Assembly (NCBI GenBank): GCA_036504975.1
Contig: DASXUF010000098.1
Span: 1-46,498, forward strand
Length of the DNA stretch: 46,498 nt
Direction: 5' to 3'
From: Candidatus Binatia bacterium
GTDB taxonomy: Bacteria > Desulfobacterota > Binatia > UBA9968
Shown here: positions 24,714 through 32,782 of the stretch, in pieces
Position numbering within the stretch: position 1 is the first letter of the stretch
Layout of the letters: each line of letters opens with the position of its first letter
Translations under genes and position numbers: made by a program
The notes under the pieces: model-generated
Databases searched by the model: none
Told to the model about the DNA's origin: nothing
What the model saw: only the letters and a program-made list of their open reading frames with translations

Positions 24714-25806
24714 CCGCCGCCTCGCCGCCCATTTCGACTGGACGCTCTTCGGTATCGTCGTCGGCCTGATCTTCTTGGGAATTCTCACGATCTACAGCGC
24801 GACCTACAGCGTCAGCGAGCACCAGGGCAGCGGCTTGGCCACGAAACAGTTTTACTGGTTTCTGATCGGCATCGTCGCCCTGGTGACGGCGACGACCTTC
24901 GACTACCACCGGGTGGACCGCATCGCTTATCCATTTTACGGCGTGATTCTCGTCTTGCTCGGGATCGTCTTTTTTATCGGCCACTCCGGAGGAGGCTCGC
25001 AGCGCTGGATTCATCTGGGATTTTTTACCTTGCAGCCGTCGGAGCTCGCCAAGCTCGCCATCGTCCTGGCGCTCACCAAGTTCCTCCAATACGACGAGCC
25101 GCCGGCCGGCTATCGCCTGCGCGATCTGTGGATGCCGTTCGCTTTGATGGCGCCGCTCGCGGTATTGACGCTCATCCAACCCGACCTCGGCACGGCGGTC
25201 ATTATCGTCGTCGTCTTCTTCAGCATGATACTCATGGGAGGACTTAAGTTGCGGTCGTTTCTCTATCTGGCCGCCGCCGGCTTGACCTTTTTGCCCCTCG
25301 GCTGGCATTTTCTGAAGGAGTATCAACGAAATCGCATCTGGACTTTCTTAAATCCCGATCTCGATCCGTTGGGCGCCGGCTATCACGTCATACAATCCAA
25401 GATCGCCGTCGGCTCGGGCCGCTGGTTCGGGAAGGGCTTTCTGAACGGGACGCAGAACCGGCTCGACTTTCTCCCGGCGCAGCATACGGACTTTATCTTC
25501 GCCGTTTTCGCGGAAGAATGGGGCCTTATCGGTTGCTTGATTTTGCTCGCGCTCTATCTGGCCTTGACGGTGGTCGCGCTCGGGATCGTTTCGCGCGCCA
25601 AAGACCGCATCGGCGCGCTCCTCGCGTTCGGCGTGCTCAGCATCTTCTTCGCGCACGTGGTGGTGAACATCTGCATGGTGACCGGGCTCATGCCCGTGGT
25701 CGGAATTCCACTGCCGCTGTTGAGCTACGGCGGCTCCTCGATGGTCTCGATGATGGTGGCGATGGGCCTGCTCATCAACGTGAGCATGCGCCGGTTCACG
25801 TTCTAG
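24703..25806 (+). CDS. rodA: Peptidoglycan glycosyltransferase RodA (SEDS)
   Basis: 367 residues from a GTG inside the end of mrdA, with GGAG upstream. About ten membrane spans. SEDS signature segments are SQRWIHLGFFTLQPSELAKL, LTLIQPDLGTAVIIV (catalytic Asp region), GAGYHVIQSKIAVGSGRWFG, LPAQHTDFIFAVFAEEWG and the C-terminal TGLMPVVGIPLPLLSYGGSS. RodA polymerises lipid II in side-wall growth together with PBP2. It closes the operon; a repeat-rich convergent region follows. Confidence 0.96.
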   Translation: MPIDRRLAAHFDWTLFGIVVGLIFLGILTIYSATYSVSEHQGSGLATKQFYWFLIGIVALVTATTFDYHRVDRIAYPFYGVILVLLGIVFFIGHSGGGSQRWIHLGFFTLQPSELAKLAIVLALTKFLQYDEPPAGYRLRDLWMPFALMAPLAVLTLIQPDLGTAVIIVVVFFSMILMGGLKLRSFLYLAAAGLTFLPLGWHFLKEYQRNRIWTFLNPDLDPLGAGYHVIQSKIAVGSGRWFGKGFLNGTQNRLDFLPAQHTDFIFAVFAEEWGLIGCLILLALYLALTVVALGIVSRAKDRIGALLAFGVLSIFFAHVVVNICMVTGLMPVVGIPLPLLSYGGSSMVSMMVAMGLLINVSMRRFTF

Positions 25807-25811
25807 GCAAG

Positions 25812-25910
25812 AATGGAGTAATGGAGTGTTGAAGCCTTGGAGTAATTGGATCTGAAATTCCACTCCGATAATCCAACACTCCGATACTCCACTACTCCAA
25901 TACTCCAGTT
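25812..25910. repeat. Hairpin built from short repeated words between rodA and trxA
   Basis: The left arm repeats GGAGTAAT/GGAGTGTT-type words; the right arm repeats ACTCCGAT, ACTCCACT and ACTCCAAT. The arms are inverse to each other with interruptions, and a T7 run (25909-25915) reaches the trxA stop. Both genes converge here, so it could end transcription from both sides. Confidence 0.7.
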
Positions 25911-25913
25911 TTT

Positions 25914-26243
25914 TTATGATCCCAGAACATTTCCGATCGCCTGGACAAGCTTGGCCTTGGCGACGGCGCCGACGACCTGGTCCTTGACCGTACCGCCTTT
26001 GAGAATCAGCAGCGTTGGGATCCCGCGCACGCCGTAGCGCGATGCCGTGCCGGGATTGTTGTCCACGTTGAGCTTCGCGACTTTGAGCTTGCCGTCGTAC
26101 TCCGCCGCCAGCTCCTCGACGATCGGCGCGATCGCCTTGCACGGACCGCACCACGGCGCCCAGAAATCTACCAGCACGGGCAAGTTCGACCGAAGCACTT
26201 CGGCTTCGAAGTTCGCGTCGCTGACCTCCGTTATCTTTCCCAT
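25914..26243 (-). CDS. trxA: Thioredoxin
   Basis: 109 residues, standard thioredoxin length. The active site WCGPC (C32, C35) sits in VLVDFWAPWCGPCKAIAP, followed by LAAEYDGKLKVAKLNVDNNP, RYGVRGIPTLLILKGG (cis-Pro) and a final helix. No signal peptide, so it is cytoplasmic. It can feed electrons to membrane CcdA-type proteins, one of which is encoded 2.3 kb away on the same strand. Confidence 0.95.
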   Translation of the reverse strand: MGKITEVSDANFEAEVLRSNLPVLVDFWAPWCGPCKAIAPIVEELAAEYDGKLKVAKLNVDNNPGTASRYGVRGIPTLLILKGGTVKDQVVGAVAKAKLVQAIGNVLGS

Positions 26244-26295
26244 GAAAATGTTTCCCTTCGGTAGTGGTTCAATTTGAATTCAACAACATTTCTCT

Positions 26296-26356
26296 GTAGG
26301 GGCAGGCCCCTGTGCCTGCCCCTACTTTTCGGGCGACCACGGGGGGTCGCCCCTAC
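26296..26356. repeat. Double palindrome of the GTAGGGGC type
   Basis: GTAGGGGCAGG..CCTGCCCCTAC (26296-26325) and GGGCGACCACGGGGGGTCGC with CCCTAC (26331-26356) lie head to tail, 5 bp apart. This class of GGGG-rich palindromes is common between genes in many phyla. It lies upstream of trxA and downstream of pepA, both minus strand. Confidence 0.75.
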
Positions 26357-26372
26357 AACACTACCTTCCGTG

Positions 26373-27851
26373 CTAGAGTGTCGAGAGAAATCTGAGCAGT
26401 GTTCTGACGCCGAAGCCGGTGCCGCCCTTGGGAGAAGTGAGCATGTCCTTCTCCGCGAAGGCCGGACCCGCAATATCGAGATGCGCCCACGGCACGCCGT
26501 CGACGAATTCCTGGAGAATCAGCGCCGCCGTGATCGCGCCGCCGTACGACCCGCCGATATTTTTCATGTCCGCGACGCTGCTCTTGATCTCGTCACGGTA
26601 TTCCTTGACCAGGGGAAGCTGCCAGAGCTTTTCTCCCGACTCTCTTCCCGAGCGAATGAGAGCGTCCGCGAGCGCCTGGTTGTTGCTGAAGATTCCGGCG
26701 ACCTCCGTTCCGAGCGCGACCATGCAGGCGCCGGTGAGCGTCGCCAGGTTGACGATATAGTCGGGCTTTTCTTTGGCGGCGAGAGCCAAACCGTCGGCCA
26801 GGATCAATCTCCCTTCGGCGTCGGTGTTGAGCACCTCGATGGTCTTGCCGTTCAGATACCGGATGATATCGCCCGGCTTTTGCGCGCTGCCGCCCGGCAG
26901 GTTGTCGGTGGTGGGAATATAGCCGGTGACTTCGACGGGCAGTCCAAGCCCGGGCAGCCGGCTCATAGCGCCGATGATCGCCGCGCCGCCCGCCATATCG
27001 AGCTTCATCGTCTCCATCGATTTCGCCGGCTTCAACGACAGCCCGCCGGAGTCGAAGGTAATTCCCTTTCCTACGAGAGCGACCTTTTTCTTCCCCTTAC
27101 CGGCGGGCCGGTAGCGAATCACGATGAAGCGCGGCTCCTCCGCGCTGCCGCGATTGACCGCGAGAAGTCCCGCGAGATTCATCGCCTCGATCTTCTTTTT
27201 GTTCCACACCTCGACGCTGAGGCTCTTTCCCCGGCAATGGCGCTGGGCCTGCTCGCCCAGATAGCGCGCCGTGGCGACCGACGGAGGCTCGTTCACTAGA
27301 TCGCGCGCCAGAGACACGCCCGGAGCGATATCGAGCGCCAGCTTTACCGCGCGGACCATGCCGCTGCTTCGGCTAAGACCCGGCCGAAACAAGATAAACG
27401 ACCTTAGAGCAGCCGACGGCTTCCGCTCCGAGCGATATTTGTTGAACTGGTAGGACGCGAGCAGAACGCCCTCGGCGACGGCGCCAGCGGCAAGCTCCGC
27501 CTCTTTTTCCGGGGAAAAGAAAAAACCGACGTCCTCCGCGCCGAGCGCCGAAGCTTCCTTGCGCGCGCGCGCGCCGGCTTTTCTCCAGGAATCGGCGCCG
27601 ACCTCCTCCGCTTTGCCCAACCCGATCAGCACGAGGTTCGCCGCCGGCATCCGGCCCGCGGTGCTGTAGGACAACGAGCTGCCCTCGGCGCCGGTGAATT
27701 GGCTTTTCTTCACTCGCTCGGCGAGGCCGCCGTGGAGCAGGCGGTCGAGCCGCCGGATCACCGGCCCGTCGAGCTGCTTCTCCCGCACCGGAACGGCTAA
27801 AAGCCCGGTCTTGATCCTTTCAGGTTGTTGGTCTTGAAATTTTATTTCCAT
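26373..27851 (-). CDS. pepA: Leucyl aminopeptidase (cytosol aminopeptidase, M17)
   Basis: 492 residues. The C-terminal M17 catalytic domain is complete: VALVGKGITFDSGGLSLKP (metal-binding K and D), MKLDMAGGAAIIGAM, TTDNLPGGSAQKPGDIIRY, then the signature NTDAEGRLILADGLALA, and a final PWAHLDIAGPAF. The N-terminal domain (about residues 1-165) is of normal length. It removes N-terminal amino acids using two metal ions in the cytoplasm. It lies 12 bp after folE on the same strand. Confidence 0.95.
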   Translation of the reverse strand: MEIKFQDQQPERIKTGLLAVPVREKQLDGPVIRRLDRLLHGGLAERVKKSQFTGAEGSSLSYSTAGRMPAANLVLIGLGKAEEVGADSWRKAGARARKEASALGAEDVGFFFSPEKEAELAAGAVAEGVLLASYQFNKYRSERKPSAALRSFILFRPGLSRSSGMVRAVKLALDIAPGVSLARDLVNEPPSVATARYLGEQAQRHCRGKSLSVEVWNKKKIEAMNLAGLLAVNRGSAEEPRFIVIRYRPAGKGKKKVALVGKGITFDSGGLSLKPAKSMETMKLDMAGGAAIIGAMSRLPGLGLPVEVTGYIPTTDNLPGGSAQKPGDIIRYLNGKTIEVLNTDAEGRLILADGLALAAKEKPDYIVNLATLTGACMVALGTEVAGIFSNNQALADALIRSGRESGEKLWQLPLVKEYRDEIKSSVADMKNIGGSYGGAITAALILQEFVDGVPWAHLDIAGPAFAEKDMLTSPKGGTGFGVRTLLRFLSTL

Positions 27852-27863
27852 CCCTGCCTCTTT

Positions 27864-28412
27864 TTAGTCCCGCGACCGAATCAAATTCATAAACTCGTTG
27901 CGCGTTTCTTGCCGCGTGCGGAAGGCGCCGAGCAGCGTGCTCGTAATGATCATCGAATTCTGCTTCTCCACGCCGCGCATTCTCATGCACAAATGCTCCG
28001 CCTCGATCACGACCCCCACTCCCAGCGGGTTGAGTTTTTCCATCAGCGTGGTGGCGATCTGGCTCGTCAGCCGTTCCTGTACCTGCAGCCGGCTCGAGAA
28101 GACGTCGACCACGCGGGCCAGCTTGGAGACGCCGATGATCTTGTGCTGCGGAAGATAAGCGACGTGCGCCTTGCCGAAGAACGGCAGCAAATGGTGCTCG
28201 CAGAGGGAATAGAAGTCGATGTTCTTCTGGACGATCATTTCCGAGTACTCTTCGGTGAACACGGCGTTGTTGATCACCTCGTCCAGGTTCATCCGATAGC
28301 CGCGGGTGAGAAACGCGAGCGCGTCGCTCACCCGCTTCGGCGTTCGGCGCAGCCCTTCGCGGTCCGGATCTTCGCCGATGGATTTGAGGATCAGGCGGAT
28401 GTGTTCTTCCAT
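27864..28412 (-). CDS. folE: GTP cyclohydrolase I
   Basis: 182 residues. The zinc ligands are C71 and H74 in [19 protein letters not shown] and C142 in [31 protein letters not shown] near the start, [20 protein letters not shown] and [14 protein letters not shown] complete the family pattern. The enzyme turns GTP into dihydroneopterin triphosphate, the first step to folate. A GGGAGAG ribosome-binding site precedes the ATG. Confidence 0.96.
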   Translation of the reverse strand: MEEHIRLILKSIGEDPDREGLRRTPKRVSDALAFLTRGYRMNLDEVINNAVFTEEYSEMIVQKNIDFYSLCEHHLLPFFGKAHVAYLPQHKIIGVSKLARVVDVFSSRLQVQERLTSQIATTLMEKLNPLGVGVVIEAEHLCMRMRGVEKQNSMIITSTLLGAFRTRQETRNEFMNLIRSRD

Positions 28413-28505
28413 GGGTCTCTCCCGGAGGTCTGATTTAGCAAGACGCGATCGGAAAATTTTCGGCGGCGTTGAAAAAAGTTATCACTTCGACCGAGGGAGG
28501 TCAAA

Positions 28506-28573
28506 CAAACCAGTAAGCACAACGCAGTAAAAGTCCGGAGAGCCGGAGATTCTTGTTCACTGCCTACTGCCTA
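28506..28573. repeat. Imperfect hairpin made of CAGTAGG-like words after ccdA
   Basis: CAGTAAGCACAACGCAGTAA faces the inverse run TTCACTGCCTACTGCCTACT. One arm is a direct repeat with a 7-bp period. It begins right at the ccdA stop, like the similar hairpins after trxA and near the gene at 38317. Confidence 0.55.
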
Positions 28574-29311
28574 CTACAATCTTTGATACAGCCACTGCGG
28601 CGTGAATCGGATGGCATAGCTGTTGAGCAGCGTGAAGTAGTCGGTCATCAAGAGAACGCCGACGATCACGAGCAGAACTCCCGCCGCGGCGTGGACATAC
28701 CCGATGTAACGGCGGAACGCCTGCGAGAAGTGGAAGAAAGAGTTCACCGCAACGGCGCTCAGAAAAAACGGCAGCGCAAGTCCCGCCGCGTAGCCGCTCA
28801 GAAGAAACACGCCTTCGCTCACCCGGCTCGACGTTGCCGCCCAAGTGAGGATCGCGCCGAGAATCGGCCCGACGCACGGGATCCAGGCCACGGCAAAGGT
28901 GACACCGATCAACGCCGAGCCCAAGTAGCCCGCCGGCTTGTCTTTCAGATTCACCTGGAAATAACGATCGAGGGCGGATATTTTAAAAACTCCCAAGAGG
29001 TAAATGCCGACGATAACGATCAGCGCGCCGCCGGCGACGCGGATCAACCGGCGGTATCCCGCAAATAGACCGCCCAAAAAACTGGCGGAGACGCCGAGCG
29101 AGACAAAGACGACGGAGAATCCCAGGATAAACGCCAGCGAATTGAGCACGACGCGGCGCCGGACCAGGCTCTGCGCCCGCGGACCCCTCATCTCCTCCAG
29201 CGACACGCCGGAGATGAACGACAAATAAGAAGGGATGACGGGCAATACACAGGGAGAGAGAAAAGAAAGCAGCCCCGATGTGAATGCGACGATAAAATTG
29301 ATGTCGGTCAT
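28574..29311 (-). CDS. ccdA: CcdA/DsbD-type thiol electron transporter
   Basis: 245 residues from the ATG at 29311, which overlaps the stop of the tlpA-like gene (ATGA). Six to seven membrane spans. The two redox cysteines lie in equivalent positions of two halves: C21 in LLSFLSPCVLPVIPSYLSF and C146 in VAWIPCVGPILGAIL. The protein carries electrons from cytoplasmic thioredoxin across the membrane to periplasmic thioredoxin-like proteins. Its immediate partner is the TlpA-like protein encoded just before it, and ahead of that a peroxiredoxin with an in-frame TGA, so the three form a likely periplasmic reducing chain. Confidence 0.93.
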   Translation of the reverse strand: MTDINFIVAFTSGLLSFLSPCVLPVIPSYLSFISGVSLEEMRGPRAQSLVRRRVVLNSLAFILGFSVVFVSLGVSASFLGGLFAGYRRLIRVAGGALIVIVGIYLLGVFKISALDRYFQVNLKDKPAGYLGSALIGVTFAVAWIPCVGPILGAILTWAATSSRVSEGVFLLSGYAAGLALPFFLSAVAVNSFFHFSQAFRRYIGYVHAAAGVLLVIVGVLLMTDYFTLLNSYAIRFTPQWLYQRL

Positions 29312-29874
29312 CGCTTGCCGTCGAGCAGCTCTTGGATGAGCTGTTTGGCGGCGGCACCGTCCCACGACGCCGGGCCCCACATTCTCGCCAAGCCCTCGCC
29401 CTTGGAGCCAATCAGATAAGTCGCGGGCAACCCCCAAGCTCCATAAAGAAGACCGACTTCGCCTTCGGGATCGAACATGACGGGATAGGTGATTTTGAGT
29501 TCCTTTAAAAACTGCAGCGCGTCCTTGCGGCTGTCTTTCACGTCCACGGCGACGATCGTGAAGCCCTTGCTCTTAAACTGCTGGTACAGCCGCTCCATCG
29601 CCGGCATCTCCTCCCGGCAGGGCACGCACCAGGTGGCCCAAAAGTTGAGCAGGACCAGCTTGCCGCGAAAATCTTTCAGCGACGCTTTCTTTCCGGACAG
29701 ATCGGGAAGGGTAAAATCTGGAGTCGGCGAAGCGTCCTTCATCGGCTCCAGATTGGGAACGAGCTTGTAGTTCAGCCCGGGAGCGCGACCGCTCTGGCCC
29801 CAACTCTCTCCGTTTCCAAACCAGAGAGCCGAAAGCAGAAGAAAAAGCGACGCAATGAACCGCTGGCTAATCAT
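29308..29874 (-). CDS. TlpA-like periplasmic thioredoxin
   Basis: 188 residues. A signal peptide or anchor (MISQRFIASLFLLLSALWFG) precedes a thioredoxin-like domain: FTLPDLSGKKASLKDFRGKL, then LLNFWATWCVPCREEMPAM with active site C83-V-P-C86, and WGLPATYLIGSKG with the cis-Pro. TlpA/ResA proteins reduce disulfides in the periplasm. It starts 2 bp after the stop of the peroxiredoxin gene and overlaps ccdA by 4 bp, so all three are one operon. It is the natural donor for the peroxiredoxin and acceptor from CcdA; that is inference from order. Confidence 0.93.
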   Translation of the reverse strand: MISQRFIASLFLLLSALWFGNGESWGQSGRAPGLNYKLVPNLEPMKDASPTPDFTLPDLSGKKASLKDFRGKLVLLNFWATWCVPCREEMPAMERLYQQFKSKGFTIVAVDVKDSRKDALQFLKELKITYPVMFDPEGEVGLLYGAWGLPATYLIGSKGEGLARMWGPASWDGAAAKQLIQELLDGKR

Positions 29875-29876
29875 AT

Positions 29877-30419
29877 CTAACGCAGATTGATTTTCTTCAC
29901 TTCCTTCAGCAGCTCGTCAGTGGAAATAAGGTCTTGTTCCCGATTGCTGGGCCTAACGCTCTTAAAACGGATGATCCCCTCCTTGTCGATGATAAAATAG
30001 GACCGCGTGGCACGGCGTGTTGTTTCATTAAGTACACCAAAGGCCTTCATAGCCTTTTGATCCTGAAAATCACTGAGAAGGGGGTAATTCAATTTCATGA
30101 AATCCGCAAAGGCTTTCTGGGAAAAGGTGGCGTTGGCACTTATGCCTAAAACCTCGGTATTCTCTGCCTGGAATTTAGTATAATTGTCCGCACCGGACGA
30201 CAGAATATGCTCAATTCAGACTGGACTATAGTCGAGCACGTAAAAATTAATCAGCACATTTTTCCCCCGAAGGCTGCTTAACTTGAGTTTTCCCCCTTTG
30301 GTGCTAGCTAGCTCAAAGTCCGGTGCCTTATCCCCTACCTCCACCGCGAGAAGCAGAGTTGGAGGCAGAAAGAGCAGAAGGGAAAAAACCATTGCTAGGG
30401 TAGAACCTTTTCTCTTCAT
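29877..30419 (-). CDS. Probable selenocysteine-containing periplasmic peroxiredoxin (AhpC/TSA), in-frame TGA at codon 68
   Basis: The gene starts at an ATG with a strong AAGGAGGGG site and runs to a TAG at 29877 (181 codons), with one in-frame TGA at 30216-30218. Residues 1-26 are a signal peptide. The redoxin domain reads VGDKAPDFELAST, LSSLRGKNVLINFYVLDYSP, V, then TGA, where the peroxidatic Cys of the P-x-x-x-T/S-x-x-C motif belongs. After the TGA the same frame goes on with good homology-like sequence (ENTEVLGISANATFSQKAF, NYPLLSDFQDQKAMKAFGV, RATRSYFIIDKEGIIRFKS, the Arg probably being the conserved active-site one). A hairpin with a GGU apex follows the TGA. The gene looks less GC-rich than its neighbours. 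The alternative is a pseudogene with one nonsense mutation, which would be a striking coincidence at this codon. Confidence 0.82.
30186..30215 (-). promoter_or_regulatory. Putative bacterial SECIS element downstream of the in-frame TGA
   Basis: On the coding strand the 13 nt GTCCGGTGCGGAC (30198-30186) form a 5-bp stem with a 3-nt loop GTG, or a 4-bp stem with loop GGTGC. The apical G-G-U is 22-24 nt after the TGA, within the spacing usual for bacterial SECIS elements. Below it, ATATT and AAT(T)AT can pair around a bulge that contains U. This matches the general bSECIS form (stem-loop 3' of UGA, G at the loop start); SelB binding is inferred. Confidence 0.6.
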
Positions 30420-30506
30420 AGCCCCTCCTTTTTCCCTTTTTTTAAGCCGTATATCCCAAATCGTTTAATTCTAGCGGACTCATGGCCGACAAACAACATC
30501 CCTTTA

Positions 30507-31484
30507 TCACCTTATCACTTTATCTGCCCGGACGAGAATTTCCGGCGGTACAGTAAGACCGATCTTCTTGGCTGTCTTGAGGTTGATGATTAGATCAAAC
30601 CGCTTCGGCTGCTCTACGGGCAGGTCGCCGGGTTTGGAGCCTCTGAGGATCTTGTCCACGTACGTCGCTGCGCGCCTGTACAAGTCGGCATCGCTCGGCC
30701 CATAGCACATGAGGCCGCCAGCATCCACAAAATCCCTTGTCTGGAACAGTGTTGGAAGGCCCCCCTTTGTCGCGAGGTCGACGATCCTCGATTGGTGAGC
30801 AATGGTAAGGGTGTCCGCCAGCGTAAAAAGAGCGCCGGCGCGCTTGCTTTTAGCGGCTCGGAATGCGCTTTCGAGATCGTTGCCAACCCGCACCTCCAGG
30901 GATTGAATCTGCAACCCCAAGGTCCCTGCCGCGACCAGCGTCTCTTCGAGATCGCGGGCCTTGTCAGGATTGGCCGCATTCCAGAGGACCGCCACGCGCG
31001 AGAGTCCGCGAACCGCCTCCTTGAGCAGCTCCAACCGTTTCCCGCTCAGCTCCCGGGAAAGAGCGGTCAGCCCCGTGACGTTCCCTCCTGGCCGCGCGAG
31101 GCTGGCGACGAGCCCGGTACCAACAGCATCGCCACTGGCAGCCATGACGATGGGGATCGTCCTGGTCGCTCGCTGAGCAGCAAGGGCGTCTAGCGTGCTC
31201 GGCGTCACAATGATGTCAACTTTGAAACGGACCAGCTCAACAGCGAGATCGAAGAGCCGATCGAGTTTTCCATGTGCCAGTCGGTACTCAATGGCGACGT
31301 TCTTTCCCTCAACATAGCCTAGCTCGCGTAAGCCTTGCCGAAATGCCTCCTCGAGGGGCCCGAGCCCGGAGGCGGACGTTAGGTAACCTATCCTGTGGAC
31401 TTTCGCTGGCGGCTGCGCCCCTGCCATCGTTGCGCCCGCGCCGAGCGCCACTATGACTAGAACAAGGCTAAGATTCATTCTCAT
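30507..31484 (-). CDS. Orphan ABC transporter substrate-binding protein (PF04392 type)
   Basis: About 325 residues from the ATG at 31484 (nearby ATGs at 31508 and 31478 are alternatives). A signal peptide (SLVLVIVALGAGATMAGAQ) is followed by the family opening KVHRIGYLTSASG and FRQGLRELGYVEGKNVAIEY. Later come RTIPIVMAASGDAVGTGLVA, LARPGGNVTGLT, LSGKRLELLKEAV and the ending typical here, LTVPPEILVRADKVIR. These are two-lobed periplasmic proteins of COG2984. No permease or ATPase gene is near. It is the first of six such genes in the window and the one most separated from the others. Confidence 0.88.
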   Translation of the reverse strand: MRMNLSLVLVIVALGAGATMAGAQPPAKVHRIGYLTSASGLGPLEEAFRQGLRELGYVEGKNVAIEYRLAHGKLDRLFDLAVELVRFKVDIIVTPSTLDALAAQRATRTIPIVMAASGDAVGTGLVASLARPGGNVTGLTALSRELSGKRLELLKEAVRGLSRVAVLWNAANPDKARDLEETLVAAGTLGLQIQSLEVRVGNDLESAFRAAKSKRAGALFTLADTLTIAHQSRIVDLATKGGLPTLFQTRDFVDAGGLMCYGPSDADLYRRAATYVDKILRGSKPGDLPVEQPKRFDLIINLKTAKKIGLTVPPEILVRADKVIR

Positions 31485-31541
31485 ATTTTCATGGCGAAGC
31501 GTATCCAACCACCATCTGTTATGTCAATCTAAAACCAAGCC

Positions 31542-32372
31542 TCAGGGATGTTCCAATAAGTCAGCGAGCAAGATTTCCTCAGCCGATTTTTGCACGACCC
31601 AGCGGTGGCAGTCTCTCGTGATTTCCTCGCCCTCGTCCTCATCCATGATCCAGTGGCCGTGGCCGGCGTACTCGCGAAATTCCGCGCCGATCAGCTCCGC
31701 GAATCGTCGCAGCGAATCCGCCGGCGCCACCCGATCGTCGCGCGCGGCGACGACGAGAATCGGCGCAGGAATGGACTTGGGATCGAGCCTGGCACGCCGG
31801 TCGAAAAATTCCCGGATCAGGTCGGGAGACTCGGGCACGAGAGATCGGAGCGCCTCCGGGTGTGCGGCGGGCGGCAGCGCGTTGAGCCAGTTTTTGCGGA
31901 AATCTTTCTCCTCGATGCGAAACGGCCGGCGCAAAAAGAGCAGCGGCGAGTACTTTAACCGCAAGAGCCGCAGCGCGCGCGGCAACTCCGGCGCCACTTC
32001 GCTCGGCGGCAAGCTTGCGAGCAGGACCAGCGCCGATATACGTTCTTTCGCCGCGGCCTGGCGCGCCGCCAGTCCTCCCAAATCGTGCCCCAAGAGCACC
32101 GGCGGAAACTCGGCGGCGCGGATCACCTGCTTGAGATCTTCCACGCAATCCTGAAAGTTTACTCGCTTCAACGCTTCGAGAGCATTTTCTTCGAAGCGTC
32201 CGCGGAAATTTACCGCCCAGCATTCCCAGCCTAAATTGGCAAGATGAGTCGCCCACCTGCGCCAGCAGCGGCTCGACGTCCATGCTCCGTGAATCAAGAT
32301 CAGCGGAGCTTTGAACTTTACTTTCTCCGGCGGCGAGACGTCGATGAGAATTTTGCCGATCCACTTTTCCAT
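31542..32372 (-). CDS. Alpha/beta hydrolase with an Asp nucleophile
   Basis: 276 residues from the ATG at 32372; an upstream open stretch comes from a palindromic repeat and is not part of it. The fold shows PLILIHGAWTSSRCWRRWAT (oxyanion HG), the nucleophile elbow VLLGHDLGGLAAR with Asp 97, VVAARDDRVAPADS (acid) and YAGHGHWIMDE (catalytic His). An Asp in the elbow (GHDxGG) is typical of haloalkane dehalogenases and epoxide hydrolases rather than esterases with Ser. The substrate is unknown. No signal peptide, so cytoplasmic. Confidence 0.82.
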   Translation of the reverse strand: MEKWIGKILIDVSPPEKVKFKAPLILIHGAWTSSRCWRRWATHLANLGWECWAVNFRGRFEENALEALKRVNFQDCVEDLKQVIRAAEFPPVLLGHDLGGLAARQAAAKERISALVLLASLPPSEVAPELPRALRLLRLKYSPLLFLRRPFRIEEKDFRKNWLNALPPAAHPEALRSLVPESPDLIREFFDRRARLDPKSIPAPILVVAARDDRVAPADSLRRFAELIGAEFREYAGHGHWIMDEDEGEEITRDCHRWVVQKSAEEILLADLLEHP

Positions 32373-32401
32373 GGTAGCGTTCACGATAGCGAAACGAGCC
32401 G

Positions 32402-32458
32402 CGAGATTACCCTCACCCCTTCCCTCTCCCGCGTGCGGGAGAGGGAAGGGGTGAGGGC
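32402..32458. repeat. GGGAGAGGG palindromic repeat
   Basis: CCCTCACCCCTTCCCTCTCC and its inverse GGGAGAGGGAAGGGGTGAGG flank a short GCGTGC centre. It is a long perfect stem of more than 20 bp, upstream of the hydrolase gene. Related copies are at 38762 and 39168. Confidence 0.85.
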
Positions 32459-32513
32459 GCGCCAAGACGCCAAGCGCGCAAAGTTTTTAATAGCGAATTG
32501 CGCCGCGAAATAA

Positions 32514-32548
32514 CAAGGCCCTCCCGGGTTTGGACCCGAAGGGCCTTG
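32514..32548 (-). terminator. Hairpin, probable terminator of the Lys-rich mini gene
   Basis: CAAGGCCCT and AGGGCCTTG pair over 9 bp, a small internal loop follows, then CGGGT with ACCCG and a TTGG loop. On the minus strand it is followed by TTATTT, a weak T tract. It lies 84 bp after the stop of the 12-codon ORF, giving a transcript of about 260 nt from the promoter at 32783-32812. Confidence 0.6.
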
Positions 32549-32631
32549 CACTTTGGACAGCCAGGACAGCCGCCCTATCGCCTGAGATGAGGAGGGTTTA
32601 ACTCACCGCCGCCACACCACATCCGAACTCT

Positions 32632-32670
32632 TTACTTTTTCTTTTTCTTCTTGGCTTTCTTCTTTGCCAT
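32632..32670 (-). CDS. 12-residue lysine-rich mini-protein MAKKKAKKKKKK
   Basis: The ORF is only 12 codons long, but has AAGGAGG five bases before its ATG and, about 110 bp upstream, a promoter with both hexamers perfect. Nine of twelve residues are Lys, encoded by mixed AAG and AAA codons. Similar tiny Lys/Ala peptides exist in many bacteria but are rarely annotated. It could bind RNA, DNA or ribosomes through charge, or the ORF could serve as a leader whose translation controls the RNA. The rest of the 498-bp gap (32373-32870) holds a palindromic repeat, the hairpin at 32514, and the left end of a transposon. Confidence 0.55.
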   Translation of the reverse strand: MAKKKAKKKKKK

Positions 32671-32782
32671 AGGCGCCTCCTTCTTAGATTCCCCTGAACG
32701 GGGTATCAACGCTGGAGGTAGGAGTTCTCGCTCAGGCGAGCAGATTTCCTTCAAACCCTCCCTGTATTTTGTAGGTAATTTT

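Noticed and set aside
22803-24788. 661-codon minus-strand frame opposite mrdA
   Set aside because: Shadow of PBP2, which carries all three penicillin-binding motifs.
30216-30218. Simple nonsense mutation in the peroxiredoxin gene
   Set aside because: Possible, but the stop is TGA, sits at the catalytic Cys codon, and the rest of the gene has no other damage. Recoding is the better explanation.
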